Part shown: one piece after another, positions 1-8,741 of the stretch
Numbering within the stretch: position 1 is the stretch's first letter
How the letters are laid out: each line of letters starts with the position of its first letter
Assembly: GCA_040269895.1 (NCBI GenBank)
Contig: CP158568.1
Span: 434,001-498,000 of the forward strand
DNA length: 64,000 nt
DNA from: Ancalomicrobiaceae bacterium S20
GTDB lineage: Bacteria > Pseudomonadota > Alphaproteobacteria > Rhizobiales > Ancalomicrobiaceae
Direction: 5' to 3'
Translations under genes and position numbers: made by a program
The notes under the pieces: model-generated
What the model was told of the DNA's origin: nothing
Databases searched by the model: none
The model's input: only the letters and a program-made list of their open reading frames with translations

Positions 1-968
1 CCGAGATAGACCGGCTGGCCCGGGCGACCTTCGGAGCGGTCGGGCAGCAGGCGTTCGAGCACGGTGGCGAGCGGCTTCAGCACCGCCAGGAAGGCGAGCG
101 CGGTCGCCAGATTGAACTGGACGTGGAAGTCGGCGGGTATGCGCGCGAAGGGCTCGCCGCTCGCGACGAGCAGGCGGGCGACGGGCGCCGCGAAGGGTAG
201 CGCGATCGCGGCGCCGAGCAGGCGGTTGGCGAGGTTGCCGAGCGGCAGACGCAGCCGCGCCGGCTCCGCGCCCCATTCGGCGACGACCGGGTTCAGCGCC
301 GTGCCGATGTTGGCGCCGAGCACCATGACCAGCGAAGCTTCGGGCGTGACCACGCCGGCGGCGGCGAGCGACATGACGAAGATCACGATCGCCACGCTCG
401 AATGCGCCGCCCAGCCCAGCAGGGCGGCGAGCGTCAGTGTGACGAAATGGTCGCGCGTGACCAGACCCATCAGCTCGCGCAGCGCATCGGACGCTTCGAG
501 TGGCTGCAGGCTCTCGACCAGCATCCGGAGCGCCAGCAGCATCAGGCCGAGGCCGATCACCGCCCGGCCGCATTCGCGCAGCACGGCGCCGCGGCTCTTG
601 GCCGACAGCAGGACGCCGATCAGCACCAGAACGGGCGAGACGGCGGCGATGTCGAAGGACACCACCTGCACGACCAGCGTCGTGCCGACATTGGCGCCGA
701 GCATGACCGCGAGCGCCGGCACGAGGCCGATCAGCCCGGCCGAAGCGAAGGCGCTCGCCATCAGCGCGGTCGCGGTGCTGCTCTGCAAGAGCGCGGTGAC
801 GACCAGGCCGGCGAGCATCGCCTGCAGGCGGTTGCCGCGGCCCTGGCCGAGCCAGGTGCGCAGCGTGGCGCCGAAGGCCGATTGCACGCCCGCGGTGACG
901 AGCTTCACCGACCAGAGCAGCAAGGCCACATCGCCGGCGAGCTGCAACAGGACGCGCGCTGATGACAT
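1..968 (-). CDS. Na/Pi cotransporter family protein, 3' part missing
   Basis: Partial gene whose N-terminus is in the window and whose C-terminus runs off the left edge; about 322 residues are visible. The translation starts MSSARVLLQLAGDVALLLWS and is almost entirely hydrophobic helices. Two internally repeated halves are visible, one with LLQSSTATALM followed by GANVGTTLV, the other with WAAHSSVAIVIFVMS followed by GANIGTALNP; this duplicated QSS-type motif is characteristic of NptA/YjbB sodium-dependent phosphate transporters. The protein would sit in the inner membrane and move phosphate. The ATG at 968 is the first credible start. No PhoU-like domain can be judged because the end is absent. 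Confidence 0.85.
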   Translation of the reverse strand, partial: MSSARVLLQLAGDVALLLWSVKLVTAGVQSAFGATLRTWLGQGRGNRLQAMLAGLVVTALLQSSTATALMASAFASAGLIGLVPALAVMLGANVGTTLVVQVVSFDIAAVSPVLVLIGVLLSAKSRGAVLRECGRAVIGLGLMLLALRMLVESLQPLEASDALRELMGLVTRDHFVTLTLAALLGWAAHSSVAIVIFVMSLAAAGVVTPEASLVMVLGANIGTALNPVVAEWGAEPARLRLPLGNLANRLLGAAIALPFAAPVARLLVASGEPFARIPADFHVQFNLATALAFLAVLKPLATVLERLLPDRSEGRPGQPVYL

Positions 969-1151
969 GGCCAATCCTTCCCGGACTCCGTGCGAAGCGC
1001 GCCGACGGATGACCCGGTCCGATGGCTCCGTCAGGGAAACAGCGTAGACCCGATGACGCGGCGGGTCGATATTTTTCCGCAAGTGCGTTGGTGGATCATC
1101 TGAAAGTGTGCAGCCGGCTATTTTGTTTCGCTCGACGTGCCGGCTCTAGCC

Positions 1152-1631
1152 TCAGGCCTTGGGGCGCGTCGGCCACATCACCGTGCCGATGAATTCGAAC
1201 ACCAGCTCGCCGTGCTGGTTGAAGCCCTGATTGCGGCTGCGCAGCACGCCCCAGCCGGGGCGCGAGGCAGAGGGGCGGGCCTCGATCACCTCGTTCTTGT
1301 AGGTGATCGTGTCGTCGACATAGACCGGCTTCAGCCAGCGCATGTCGTCGAAGCCGGGCGAGGGGCCGACGGTGACGAGGTCGTCGCCACGGGCGAGCGC
1401 CGCGCGCGTCTCGCGCTCGAAATGGGCGACCATCAGCTTCATCCAGACCGCCGCGGTGTGCCAGCCGGAGGCGCAGAGCCGGCCGAACAGCGAATTCCGC
1501 GCGCCTTCCTCCGACAGGTGGAACGGCTGCGGATCGAAGCGGCGGGCGAAATCGACGATCTCCTCGGCGCTGAAGCGGTAGCTGCCGATCGTCTCGGTGT
1601 CGCCGATCGCGATGTCGTCGAGATACTTCAT
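1152..1631 (-). CDS. MaoC family dehydratase (second of two)
   Basis: A 159-residue single hot-dog domain protein. The motif RRFDPQPFHLS carries the hydratase dyad Asp33 and His38, as in (R)-specific enoyl-CoA hydratases, so it probably hydrates an enoyl-CoA or related thioester in the cytoplasm; the exact substrate is unknown. Its ATG overlaps the stop of the upstream MaoC gene by one base (TGATG), so the two are translationally coupled and may form a heterodimer. In many Hyphomicrobiales this pair lies directly downstream of ychF, as here. Confidence 0.9.
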   Translation of the reverse strand: MKYLDDIAIGDTETIGSYRFSAEEIVDFARRFDPQPFHLSEEGARNSLFGRLCASGWHTAAVWMKLMVAHFERETRAALARGDDLVTVGPSPGFDDMRWLKPVYVDDTITYKNEVIEARPSASRPGWGVLRSRNQGFNQHGELVFEFIGTVMWPTRPKA

Positions 1632-2089
1632 CACGCGGCTCCCCGGCGGCGGAAGATGATCGGGCACTGCATGGTCATGACCGTGTCGCCGTGCTGGTTG
1701 TCGACCGTGAAGCGGAACCGCACCAGGCCGATCTCGGGCCGGCTCTTCGAGGGACGGGCGTCGAGCACTTCGGTCCGCGCGGTCAGCCGGTCGCCGGGCC
1801 TGACCGGCTTCGTCCAGCGCAGCGTCTCGATGCCCGGCGAGCCGAGCGAGGTCGAGCTGGAGAGCAGGTGGTCGCACAGGAGCCGCATCATCGCCGAGGC
1901 GGTGTGCCAGCCCGAGGCCGACAGGGAGCCGAGCAGGGAGGCCTTGGCCGCCTCCTCGTCGACGTGCATCGGCTGCGGGTCGTAGAAGCGCGCGAACTCG
2001 AGGATCGCCTCGCGCGTCATCTCGGTCGCCCCGAGGGCGATCGTCTCGCCGGGGTGGAAGTCTTCGAAATGCCTGATCCCGTCGGTCAT
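1631..2089 (-). CDS. MaoC family dehydratase (first of two)
   Basis: A 152-residue hot-dog hydratase paralogous to its downstream neighbour. RFYDPQPMHVD supplies the Asp37/His42 dyad. The chosen ATG at 2089 gives MTDGIRHFEDF and aligns with the neighbour's start; a longer reading frame exists upstream but adds an Arg-rich stretch unlike the family. The gene overlaps the next MaoC by one base. Probably an enoyl-CoA hydratase partner; substrate not determinable. Confidence 0.88.
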   Translation of the reverse strand: MTDGIRHFEDFHPGETIALGATEMTREAILEFARFYDPQPMHVDEEAAKASLLGSLSASGWHTASAMMRLLCDHLLSSSTSLGSPGIETLRWTKPVRPGDRLTARTEVLDARPSKSRPEIGLVRFRFTVDNQHGDTVMTMQCPIIFRRRGAA

Positions 2090-2339
2090 GATCCGTCCGT
2101 GTTGGTTCCGGGGGCCTCGAATCTGGATATCGGACCCGAGCGCCCGATCCGCGCGTCGGCGGGTGCGCGGCAAGGAGCGCGCGATCGAATTCCGTTCGAT
2201 CCCCCATGCGCGATCGTCTCGGATCGCGTATGGAGGGGGGATTGTCGGCTCCGGCCTGGCTTGTCTGGCCGCCTCGGGCGCCTGCGCCGGGACGCGGCGG
2301 CCACGATCCGATTTTCAGTCTCGAAGAGGACGCGACCTC

Positions 2340-2630
2340 ATGATCTCGAAGTTTCTCTCGCTGGACGAGTTCATCACGCCGGGGCTCATCAAGCCCTTCT
2401 ATCTGGTCGGTCTCGCCTGTCTGTCGCTCTATGCGCTGCTCGGTCTCCTCGGCGGGCTCGGCTCGCTGTTCGTGTCGCCGAGTGTCGGCCTGACGATTCT
2501 CCTGTCGACGGTCGTGTCGGTGACGCTCGGCTTCATCGGCCTCCGGATCACCGCCGAACTCTATCTGGCGATCTTCCGTCTGCACGATCGCTTCGTCGGC
2601 GGCCATCCGAAGGACGGCATCCCGGAGTGA
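2340..2630 (+). CDS. DUF4282 domain membrane protein
   Basis: A 96-residue protein starting MISKFLSLDEFITPGLIK. Two hydrophobic segments (about residues 20-45 and 50-75) are followed by ELYLAIFRLHDRF, a pattern typical of DUF4282 small inner-membrane proteins of unknown function. The ATG overlaps nothing; the frame is open upstream but the upstream part is Arg/Ser-rich and not convincing. It converges on ychF with a hairpin between them. Confidence 0.8.
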   Translation: MISKFLSLDEFITPGLIKPFYLVGLACLSLYALLGLLGGLGSLFVSPSVGLTILLSTVVSVTLGFIGLRITAELYLAIFRLHDRFVGGHPKDGIPE

Positions 2631-2679
2631 TCGGCGAGACACGGCCGCGACAGTAGCGGAGCCTCTCATGATGACGAAA

Positions 2680-2706
2680 GGGGCCCGCGGTGCCGGGCCC
2701 CTATGC
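2680..2706. terminator. bidirectional hairpin between DUF4282 gene and ychF
   Basis: Perfect 8-bp arms GGGGCCCG (2680-2687) and CGGGCCCC (2694-2701) around a 6-base loop lie between two convergent genes. The minus-strand side is followed by CTTTCG, the plus side by TATGCGTTT, so the T-tract is short. Likely shared terminator. Confidence 0.55.
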
Positions 2707-2777
2707 GTTTCTGCGGATCAGACGTTGGTCGAAAGCCTCGCCGCGCCGTCTCATGACGGGTGCCGGCGGGCCTTGGA

Positions 2778-3875
2778 TCAGGCGTTGAAGCGGAACAGCA
2801 TGATGTCGCCGTCCTGGACGACATATTCCTTGCCTTCGTCGCGGGCCTTGCCGTTCTCCTTGGCGCCGGCTTCGCCGTTGAAGGCGACGTAGTCGGCATA
2901 GGCGATCGTCTGGGCGCGGATGAAGCCGCGTTCGAAGTCGGAATGGATCACGCCGGCGGCGCCCGGGGCCTTGGTGCCCTTGACGATCGTCCAGGCGCGC
3001 GCCTCCTTCGGGCCGACCGTGAAATAGGTGATCAGACCGAGCAGCGCGTAGCCGGCGCGGATCAGGCGGTCGAGGCCGGGCTCCGCGAGGCCGAGCGTGT
3101 CGAGGAATTCCTTCTGCTCGTCGTCGGCGAGCTGGGCGACCTCGGCCTCGATGGCGGCCGAGATGACGACGCTGCCGGCGCCCTGGCGGGCGGCCATTTC
3201 CTCGACCCGCGCCGAATGGGCATTGCCGGTCGCGGCCGAGGCTTCCTCGACGTTGCAGACGTAGAGCACGGGCTTCGAGGTCATCAGCGTCAGACCGTCG
3301 AAGGCCGCGCGGTCCTCGGCCGAGACCTTGAGCACGCGCGCGGGCTGGCCGTTCTGCAGCAGCTCGAGCGCGCCTTCCATGAGCGGCAGCAACTGCTTGG
3401 AATCGCGGTCGCCGCCGGCGGCCTTCTTGCGCAGCGGCACGATGCGGCGTTCCAGGCTGTCGAGATCGGCGAGCATCAGCTCGGTCTCGACGGTCTCAGC
3501 GTCGGCGACCGGATCGACCCGGCCTTCGACATGGGTGATGTCGCCCGACTCGAAGCAGCGCAGCACGTGCACGATCGCGTCGACCTCGCGGATGTTGGCG
3601 AGGAACTGGTTGCCGAGGCCTTCGCCCTTGGAGGCGCCGCGCACCAGGCCGGCGATGTCGACGAAGGTGATGCGGGTCGGCACGATCGAGCCCGACTTGC
3701 CGATCCGGGCGATCGTGTCGAGGCGCGGATCCGGCACCGCGACCTCGCCGGTGTTCGGCTCGATGGTGCAGAACGGATAGTTGGCGGCCTGCGCGGCGGC
3801 GGTCTTGGTCAGCGCGTTGAAGAGGGTCGACTTGCCGACGTTCGGCAGGCCGACGATGCCGCATTTGAAGCCCAT
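2778..3875 (-). CDS. ychF: redox-regulated ATPase YchF
   Basis: A 365-residue Obg-family P-loop ATPase. GLPNVGKSTLFNAL at residues 9-22 is the Walker A region, DIAGLVRGAS the G3/switch II region, and the C-terminus carries the TGS-like domain ending FNGEAGAKENGKAR...DGDIMLFRFNA. YchF binds ATP in preference to GTP, associates with ribosomes and takes part in translation initiation choice and oxidative stress responses. In related genomes it follows pth on the same strand; here pth is on the same strand but 4.9 kb away, with accessory genes between. Confidence 0.97.
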   Translation of the reverse strand: MGFKCGIVGLPNVGKSTLFNALTKTAAAQAANYPFCTIEPNTGEVAVPDPRLDTIARIGKSGSIVPTRITFVDIAGLVRGASKGEGLGNQFLANIREVDAIVHVLRCFESGDITHVEGRVDPVADAETVETELMLADLDSLERRIVPLRKKAAGGDRDSKQLLPLMEGALELLQNGQPARVLKVSAEDRAAFDGLTLMTSKPVLYVCNVEEASAATGNAHSARVEEMAARQGAGSVVISAAIEAEVAQLADDEQKEFLDTLGLAEPGLDRLIRAGYALLGLITYFTVGPKEARAWTIVKGTKAPGAAGVIHSDFERGFIRAQTIAYADYVAFNGEAGAKENGKARDEGKEYVVQDGDIMLFRFNA

Positions 3876-4048
3876 GGGAGGTCTTTCCGGATCGGTGTTC
3901 TGGAGAATTTCGTGGCCGTGTTTAGAGGGGAGGGCAACGGCCGCGTCAAGGGCGGAAAGCGCCGTGGGCGTGTCCTGCCTGCCGCATCCGCCCTCCGCAG
4001 TCCTTCGGGGCTTGTCGCGTGGGGGCGTCTCGGGGCACAGTCGCCGCC

Positions 4049-4464
4049 ATGAGGGGCCTGAATTCCATCCGTCGCGCGATCCGCGGCTGGCGCGACGTCG
4101 CCGGCATGCTGGCGCTCGTCGCGATCCTGGCGCAGGCCGCGCTCGCGGGGCCGCGACGCCGCGCGCCGCGCTCGATCCTTACGTCGCCGCGCTCGGCGTC
4201 TTCTGCTCCGGCGACCATGACGGCGCGGGTGTCGTCGGCTCCGGGGCGCCCACGCCGGCCGACCACGACGGTCATGGCGACGCATGCTGCCTCGCCGCCT
4301 GTCTCGGCGGCTTCCCGGCCGGTCCCGCGCTCGCGGCCGCTTCGGCGCCGGCGCTCGTCGCGCCGCGTCTCGTGGTCGTCGACCGCCTGATCCCCGATGC
4401 ATGGCGGGCCCGGCCGACCGTCGGTCGTTCGGGCTTCGACGCCCGCGGCCCGCCACGCGTCTGA
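4049..4464 (+). pseudogene. DUF2946-like secreted protein, single-base frameshift
   Basis: The first part reads MRGLNSIRRAIRGWRDVAGM then a hydrophobic stretch LALVAILAQAALA, a signal-like N-terminus. At the GGGG run 4147-4150 the frame must slip back one base, after which AALDPYVAALGVFCSGDHDG and HDGHGDACCLAACL continue to a stop at 4464. Total length (416 bases) becomes a whole number of codons, 138 residues, if one base is added. The Cys/His-rich CCLAACL segment next to a PepSY gene fits DUF2946-type proteins linked to copper or other metal handling. It is either a lesion, a sequencing error or, less likely, a -1 frameshift. Confidence 0.65.
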
Positions 4465-4548
4465 CCCCCGACACGTCAGCACCCTCTCCCGTTTCTCCCG
4501 ACCGCCGGCATCGTGCCCGTGTGCGGTCGCGTCGGAGTTCAATTCCCC

Positions 4549-6057
4549 ATGTCCACCACCCTCGATGCCGCCGATGCGGCGGCGCCCGCACGCGCGGCTG
4601 ATGTCAGTCCGCTCTATCGCGCGATCTGGCGCTGGCACTTCTATGCCGGCCTGATCGCCGTGCCTTTCATGATCCTGCTGGCCGTCACCGGCTCGATCTA
4701 CCTGTTCCACAACGAGATCGACCGGACGGTCTTCGCTTATCGCCACATCGTGACGCCGTCGGCGACGCCGCTTGCGCCGAGCGCGATCGTCGAGAAGGCG
4801 CTCGCCGCCAACCCGGGCGCCAAGGCGCTCAGCTACCGCGATCCGCCCGCGGCCGACCGCTCGGCGATCGTCAAGATCACCTCGGCCGACGGGCCGACCT
4901 TCGTCTATGTCGATCCGGGCAGCGGCAAGGTGCTCGATCAGGTGGCGCGGCGGCTCGAGTTCCATCAGGTCACGCGCAAGATCCACAGCCTGGAGTTCTT
5001 CGGCATGGTGCCGAACCGGATCATCGAGGCGATCGGCGGCTTCGGCCTCGTGCTGGTGGTGACCGGCGTCTATCTCTGGTGGCCGCGCAACCAGACCGGC
5101 GGCGTCTATACGGTGCGCGGCACGCCGGCGCGGCGCGTCTGGTGGCGCGACCTCCACGCCGTCACGGGCGCGGCGGGCGCGATCGTGATCTTCTTCCTCG
5201 CCGCGACCGGCATGCCCTGGACCGGGTTCTGGGGCGAGCGCTTCAACGACGCGGCGCGCGAGGCCGGGCTCGGCTTCCCGGCGCTCGCCTGGGGTGACAC
5301 GCCGAAGATCGCGCCGGTCTATCTGCCGGCGGGCACGGCGGCTCCGGCGGCTGCTCCTGCTGATGCCCATGCCGGACACGTCATGGCTCCCGCCGACGCC
5401 GGCGGAGACCATGCGGGCCATGGTGCGGCGGCCGCGCCGGCGCCGAAGACCGGCGATGTGCTGGAGAAGCCCGGCTGGGCGGTCGAGCGCGCCGACCAGC
5501 CGGCGTCGAAGCCGGTGCTGGCGCCGTCGATCGGGCTCGATCGGGCGGTGAAGATCGTCATCGACCGCGGCCTGATGCGCGGCTTCGAAATGGCGCTGCC
5601 GCAGAGCGAGACCGGCGTCTATACGGCGGCGATCTATCCGGCCGATCTCGCCAAGGAGCGGACGATCCACCTCGACCAGTACTCGGGCGCGCCCATCGCC
5701 GACATTTCGTTCGCGGATTACGGCCCGATCGGCAAGGCGGTCGAATGGGGCGTCAATGTCCACATGGGCCAGGAATGGGGGCTCTTCAACCAGCTCCTGA
5801 TGGTCGCCGGCTGCCTCGCGCTGGTGGTCGCTGCCGTCTCCGGCACGGTGATGTGGTGGAAGCGGCGGCCGGCCGGCAAGGTCGGCGTGCCGCCGATGCC
5901 GCAGGACCGTCGGATCTATGTCGTGCTCTGGACGATCGCGGTGGTGTTCGGTGCGCTGTTCCCGATCACGGGTCTGGCGATCCTCATCATGATCGCGCTC
6001 GACCTTGCGGTGATCCGTACGGTGCCGGCATTGCGCTCGGCGTTCGGGCGTGGGTGA
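4549..6057 (+). CDS. PepSY-associated TM helix domain protein
   Basis: A 502-residue inner-membrane protein with four strongly hydrophobic segments: FYAGLIAVPFMILLAVTGSI near the N-terminus, IGGFGLVLVVTGVYLWW, GAIVIFFLAATGMPW and, near the end, LLMVAGCLALVVAAVSGTVM plus a last helix. The layout (PepSY loops between helices, conserved IHSLEFFG and LHAVTG) is that of the PiuB/PepSY_TM family, often linked to siderophore iron reduction or metal uptake. An unusual periplasmic stretch rich in His (HAGHVMAPADAGGDHAGHG) may bind metal. The ATG at 4549 is chosen because MSTTLDAADAA begins the conserved part. Transcribed with the DUF2946-like gene just upstream. Confidence 0.88.
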   Translation: MSTTLDAADAAAPARAADVSPLYRAIWRWHFYAGLIAVPFMILLAVTGSIYLFHNEIDRTVFAYRHIVTPSATPLAPSAIVEKALAANPGAKALSYRDPPAADRSAIVKITSADGPTFVYVDPGSGKVLDQVARRLEFHQVTRKIHSLEFFGMVPNRIIEAIGGFGLVLVVTGVYLWWPRNQTGGVYTVRGTPARRVWWRDLHAVTGAAGAIVIFFLAATGMPWTGFWGERFNDAAREAGLGFPALAWGDTPKIAPVYLPAGTAAPAAAPADAHAGHVMAPADAGGDHAGHGAAAAPAPKTGDVLEKPGWAVERADQPASKPVLAPSIGLDRAVKIVIDRGLMRGFEMALPQSETGVYTAAIYPADLAKERTIHLDQYSGAPIADISFADYGPIGKAVEWGVNVHMGQEWGLFNQLLMVAGCLALVVAAVSGTVMWWKRRPAGKVGVPPMPQDRRIYVVLWTIAVVFGALFPITGLAILIMIALDLAVIRTVPALRSAFGRG

Positions 6058-6227
6058 GAAGATCGTCCGACGCGGGCAGATTGCCCGCGTCGGATGTCGG
6101 CAGAAGCGAGAATCTGCTTTCATGCGTAGGAACATTGTGCGAACATCGCACGGCGTTCTTTCACCTGGAGACGCCCTCGCCCAAAGTGGGAGAGCGATTC
6201 TCGCATCTGTCGGAGCGTTGGAACGAA

Positions 6228-7412
6228 ATGAAGGTCGTCGGTCTCTTCGCCGGTATCGGCGGACTTGAGAGTGGCCTAGCGGAGGCTGGACACGAGGCCG
6301 TCATGCTCTGCGAAGTGTGGGAGCCGGCGAGGGCCGTCCTTTCCCATCGCTACCCGAATGTCCCGCTCGAGCCGGACGTGGTCGATCTGCGTGCCGTACC
6401 TGTCGAGGCGGATCTCGTCGTGGCCGGGTTTCCGTGTCAAGATTTAAGCCAGGCTGGCCTGACCGCCGGCATCGCGGGAAGACGATCCGGCCTGGTCGGA
6501 CATGTCTTCCGCCTGCTCGACGAACGGCGCGTGCCTTGGGTCGTACTCGAGAACGTCTCGTTCATGTTGCATCTCGACGGAGGCAGGGGTCTCCGTACGC
6601 TGATCGAAGCGTTCGAGGAACGCGGCTATCGCTGGGCCTATCGGATTGTAAACTCGCTCGCCTTCGTGCCGCAGCGGCGCGAGAGGGTTTTGTTCGTAGC
6701 GACGACGACCGATGTAGATCCGGCAGACGTTCTGCTCTGCGACGAGGTGACGGCTACTCAAGTCGAGACGACGCTCGCGACACATGCCCACGGTTTCTAC
6801 TGGACGGAGGGGGTCCGTGGGCTCGGCTGGGCGCCCGATGCGGTGCCGACGTTGAAGAACGGCTCGACGGTGGGCATCGCCTCACCGCCTGCAATTCTCC
6901 TGCCCGATGGGCGTGTCGTGACCCCCGATATCCGCGATGCGGAGCGCCTCCAAGGCTTCTCGGCCGACTGGACCGCCGCCGCCGAAGCTGTCGGGCGGCC
7001 GTCGTTGCGCTGGTCGTTGGTCGGCAATGCCGTGACGGTGCCGGTCGCAACATGGCTTGGCAGTCGCCTCGCCACTCCCGGCCGTTATGATCCCGACCGC
7101 GACCGTGACCTCTCGGGCGATACGCGTTGGCCGAAGGCAGCGCGTGGCGATGGCCGCAGGCGTCTCCGGGTCGACATCGGTCCGTTCCCGGTCTGGATGC
7201 ACAGGCCGGCGCTCGACGACTTCCTAAAATATGAGGGCAAGGCGCTGTCGGCACGGGCCACCCGCGGTTTCCTTGGCCGTACGCAACGCAGTACCCTGCG
7301 ATTTGTGCCCGGATTCCTCGATCGGATCAGGGCACATCTAGACCGTATGGAAGCGATTGCTCCGGTACCGAGAGTGTCTTTGCCACGGATCGCGGCCGTC
7401 GCTGCGGAATGA
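6228..7412 (+). CDS. DNA cytosine-5 methyltransferase
   Basis: A 394-residue C5-cytosine methyltransferase. Motif I FAGIGG is at residues 7-12, motif IV GFPCQDLSQ contains catalytic Cys70, motif VI is ENV (109-111), motif VIII QRRERVLF starts at 149, and motif X GNAVTVPVA starts near 266. The stretch between VIII and the motif IX region (DAERLQGF near 237) is short, giving a small target-recognition region. About 115 residues follow motif X, an extension that carries basic residues and could help in recognition. Its stop overlaps the start of the vsr gene (ATGA), so both are coupled. It protects host DNA from the partner nuclease; specificity cannot be read from sequence. Confidence 0.95.
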   Translation: MKVVGLFAGIGGLESGLAEAGHEAVMLCEVWEPARAVLSHRYPNVPLEPDVVDLRAVPVEADLVVAGFPCQDLSQAGLTAGIAGRRSGLVGHVFRLLDERRVPWVVLENVSFMLHLDGGRGLRTLIEAFEERGYRWAYRIVNSLAFVPQRRERVLFVATTTDVDPADVLLCDEVTATQVETTLATHAHGFYWTEGVRGLGWAPDAVPTLKNGSTVGIASPPAILLPDGRVVTPDIRDAERLQGFSADWTAAAEAVGRPSLRWSLVGNAVTVPVATWLGSRLATPGRYDPDRDRDLSGDTRWPKAARGDGRRRLRVDIGPFPVWMHRPALDDFLKYEGKALSARATRGFLGRTQRSTLRFVPGFLDRIRAHLDRMEAIAPVPRVSLPRIAAVAAE

Positions 7413-7828
7413 AGGCGCCAAAGCCGGATGATCCCCGCCGCAGTGCACTGATGGCACGAGTTCGACAACGTGGGACGGCACCTGAGTTGGCTGTAGCGGC
7501 CATCCTGCGCAGTCTCGGTCTCGCATACCGCCTCAACGTTCGCTCGCTCCCGGGCTCCCCCGACTTTGCGAACAAGCACCGCAGGTGGGCCATCTTCGTG
7601 ATGGGATGCTATTGGCACCATCATACCGCTTGCCGATCTGCAACCGTGCCCAAGACCAATGAGGCCTTCTGGCGCGGGAAATTCGCTGCCAATCGGCTGC
7701 GCGATGCGCGCGCTGTCCGGTCGTTGCGCGCTGCCGGTTATCGAGTGCTTCTGGTTTGGGAGTGCGAGGTCGACGCGCCCGATGACCTGCGTCGCCGACT
7801 TCAGAGATCCTTGAACCGGGTCGCATAG
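7409..7828 (+). CDS. vsr: very short patch repair endonuclease
   Basis: A 139-residue Vsr homologue. GTAPELAVAAILRSLGLAYR, LPGSPDF with the catalytic Asp, FVMGCYWHHH with the metal-binding and active-site His/Cys cluster, FWRGKFAANRLRD and LLVWECEV match the family in order and spacing. Vsr nicks next to T:G mismatches that arise when 5-methylcytosine deaminates, so it corrects damage at sites made by the upstream methyltransferase. Start overlaps the methyltransferase stop by four bases. The 3' end overlaps the convergent downstream gene by 28 bases. Confidence 0.93.
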   Translation: MKAPKPDDPRRSALMARVRQRGTAPELAVAAILRSLGLAYRLNVRSLPGSPDFANKHRRWAIFVMGCYWHHHTACRSATVPKTNEAFWRGKFAANRLRDARAVRSLRAAGYRVLLVWECEVDAPDDLRRRLQRSLNRVA

Positions 7829-8649
7829 ATATGGGCGAGTCGATCGATCATCGAAGCATAATGGTAGATGTCGCCTTCCTGCGGTGCGGGTGGCGTTTCC
7901 ATCAACGACACGGGGGAGCCGTCGTTGACGCAATCCACGAGTACGATTGAGATCGCGTCGTAGCCGACATCTCCGGGTTTGGATCGCTTCGGCAACTGGC
8001 GGATCTTGTCGACGGCGAGGCCCGCGTCGCGCGGCTGGCGGTGCAGGCTCCACTCCGGATCGGTCGCCCGCGTCTTCTTGTTAAGGTCCGGGCTCAGGTA
8101 GCGTTCAGCGACATTGACCATCGTGAAACCTGCCGCGATCGCCTGATCCGTCGCTCCATGCACGGTCAGATGTGACGAGTTGAGCTCGTCATAGAGACGA
8201 GGTAGCGCGCGCTGGTGTGCCGTCATGCAGGCCTTGGCCTCGAGGGCCATCAACACGCTGCCGACCGGCGCCTCGCGCAGTGTCGGGAGAGTAGACAGAA
8301 TGGCGCGTTCTTCGTCGCTCAGGTCGACCTCGTAGTCGGCAGCCATGATCTCGAGTGTTCGGCCGGCTGTGGGCGCCTGCCCTGCGGAGGGCGTACATAG
8401 CACGAGGTCGAGATTCTTCTTTCGATCGTGGACGAAATCGCGCATCTCGTGATTGATGCCGAACGCGACCCGTCCCTCATCCACGTGCCGCCGCAGCAAG
8501 GAACAACCGAGCATCAGATCGAAGACGATCCCCCAACAGGCCACCTTCGAATGGTGATCGCTGCGCGAATGGTATTGCCAGCGATTGCCGAAACGGTCCT
8601 CGCGCGTCGGTTTCGACAGCGTGCGTACCAGGATTTGTGTACCGCGCAT
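7801..8649 (-). CDS. putative restriction endonuclease of the methyltransferase/Vsr cassette
   Basis: A 282-residue protein that I do not recognise as a named family. It shows a possible PD-(D/E)XK core: KKNLDLVL with Asp81, then VLMALEAKACM with Glu137 and Lys139 (E-x-K) at the end of a hydrophobic strand. Around it are a conserved-looking RFGNRWQYHSRSDHHSKVAC near the N-terminus and ALPRLYDELNSSH after the E-x-K strand. It converges on and overlaps vsr by 28 bases. Position beside a C5 methyltransferase and Vsr makes a Type II-like nuclease the best guess, but this is inference: no homology search was possible. Other nuclease roles, or an unrelated function, remain possible. Confidence 0.6.
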   Translation of the reverse strand: MRGTQILVRTLSKPTREDRFGNRWQYHSRSDHHSKVACWGIVFDLMLGCSLLRRHVDEGRVAFGINHEMRDFVHDRKKNLDLVLCTPSAGQAPTAGRTLEIMAADYEVDLSDEERAILSTLPTLREAPVGSVLMALEAKACMTAHQRALPRLYDELNSSHLTVHGATDQAIAAGFTMVNVAERYLSPDLNKKTRATDPEWSLHRQPRDAGLAVDKIRQLPKRSKPGDVGYDAISIVLVDCVNDGSPVSLMETPPAPQEGDIYHYASMIDRLAHIYATRFKDL

Positions 8650-8741
8650 AGAAGAGCTCGCCCGAGTCGCTGGAACTGCGACCGCGTGACGTTAGAGACG
8701 CAACGGACGTGTGTCGAGATCGGCAGGCGCCGGCGTAAGAA

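Noticed and set aside
4147-4150. Programmed -1 frameshift in the DUF2946-like gene
   Set aside because: The GGGG run is not a canonical slippery heptamer and no downstream stimulatory structure was evident; an indel is simpler.
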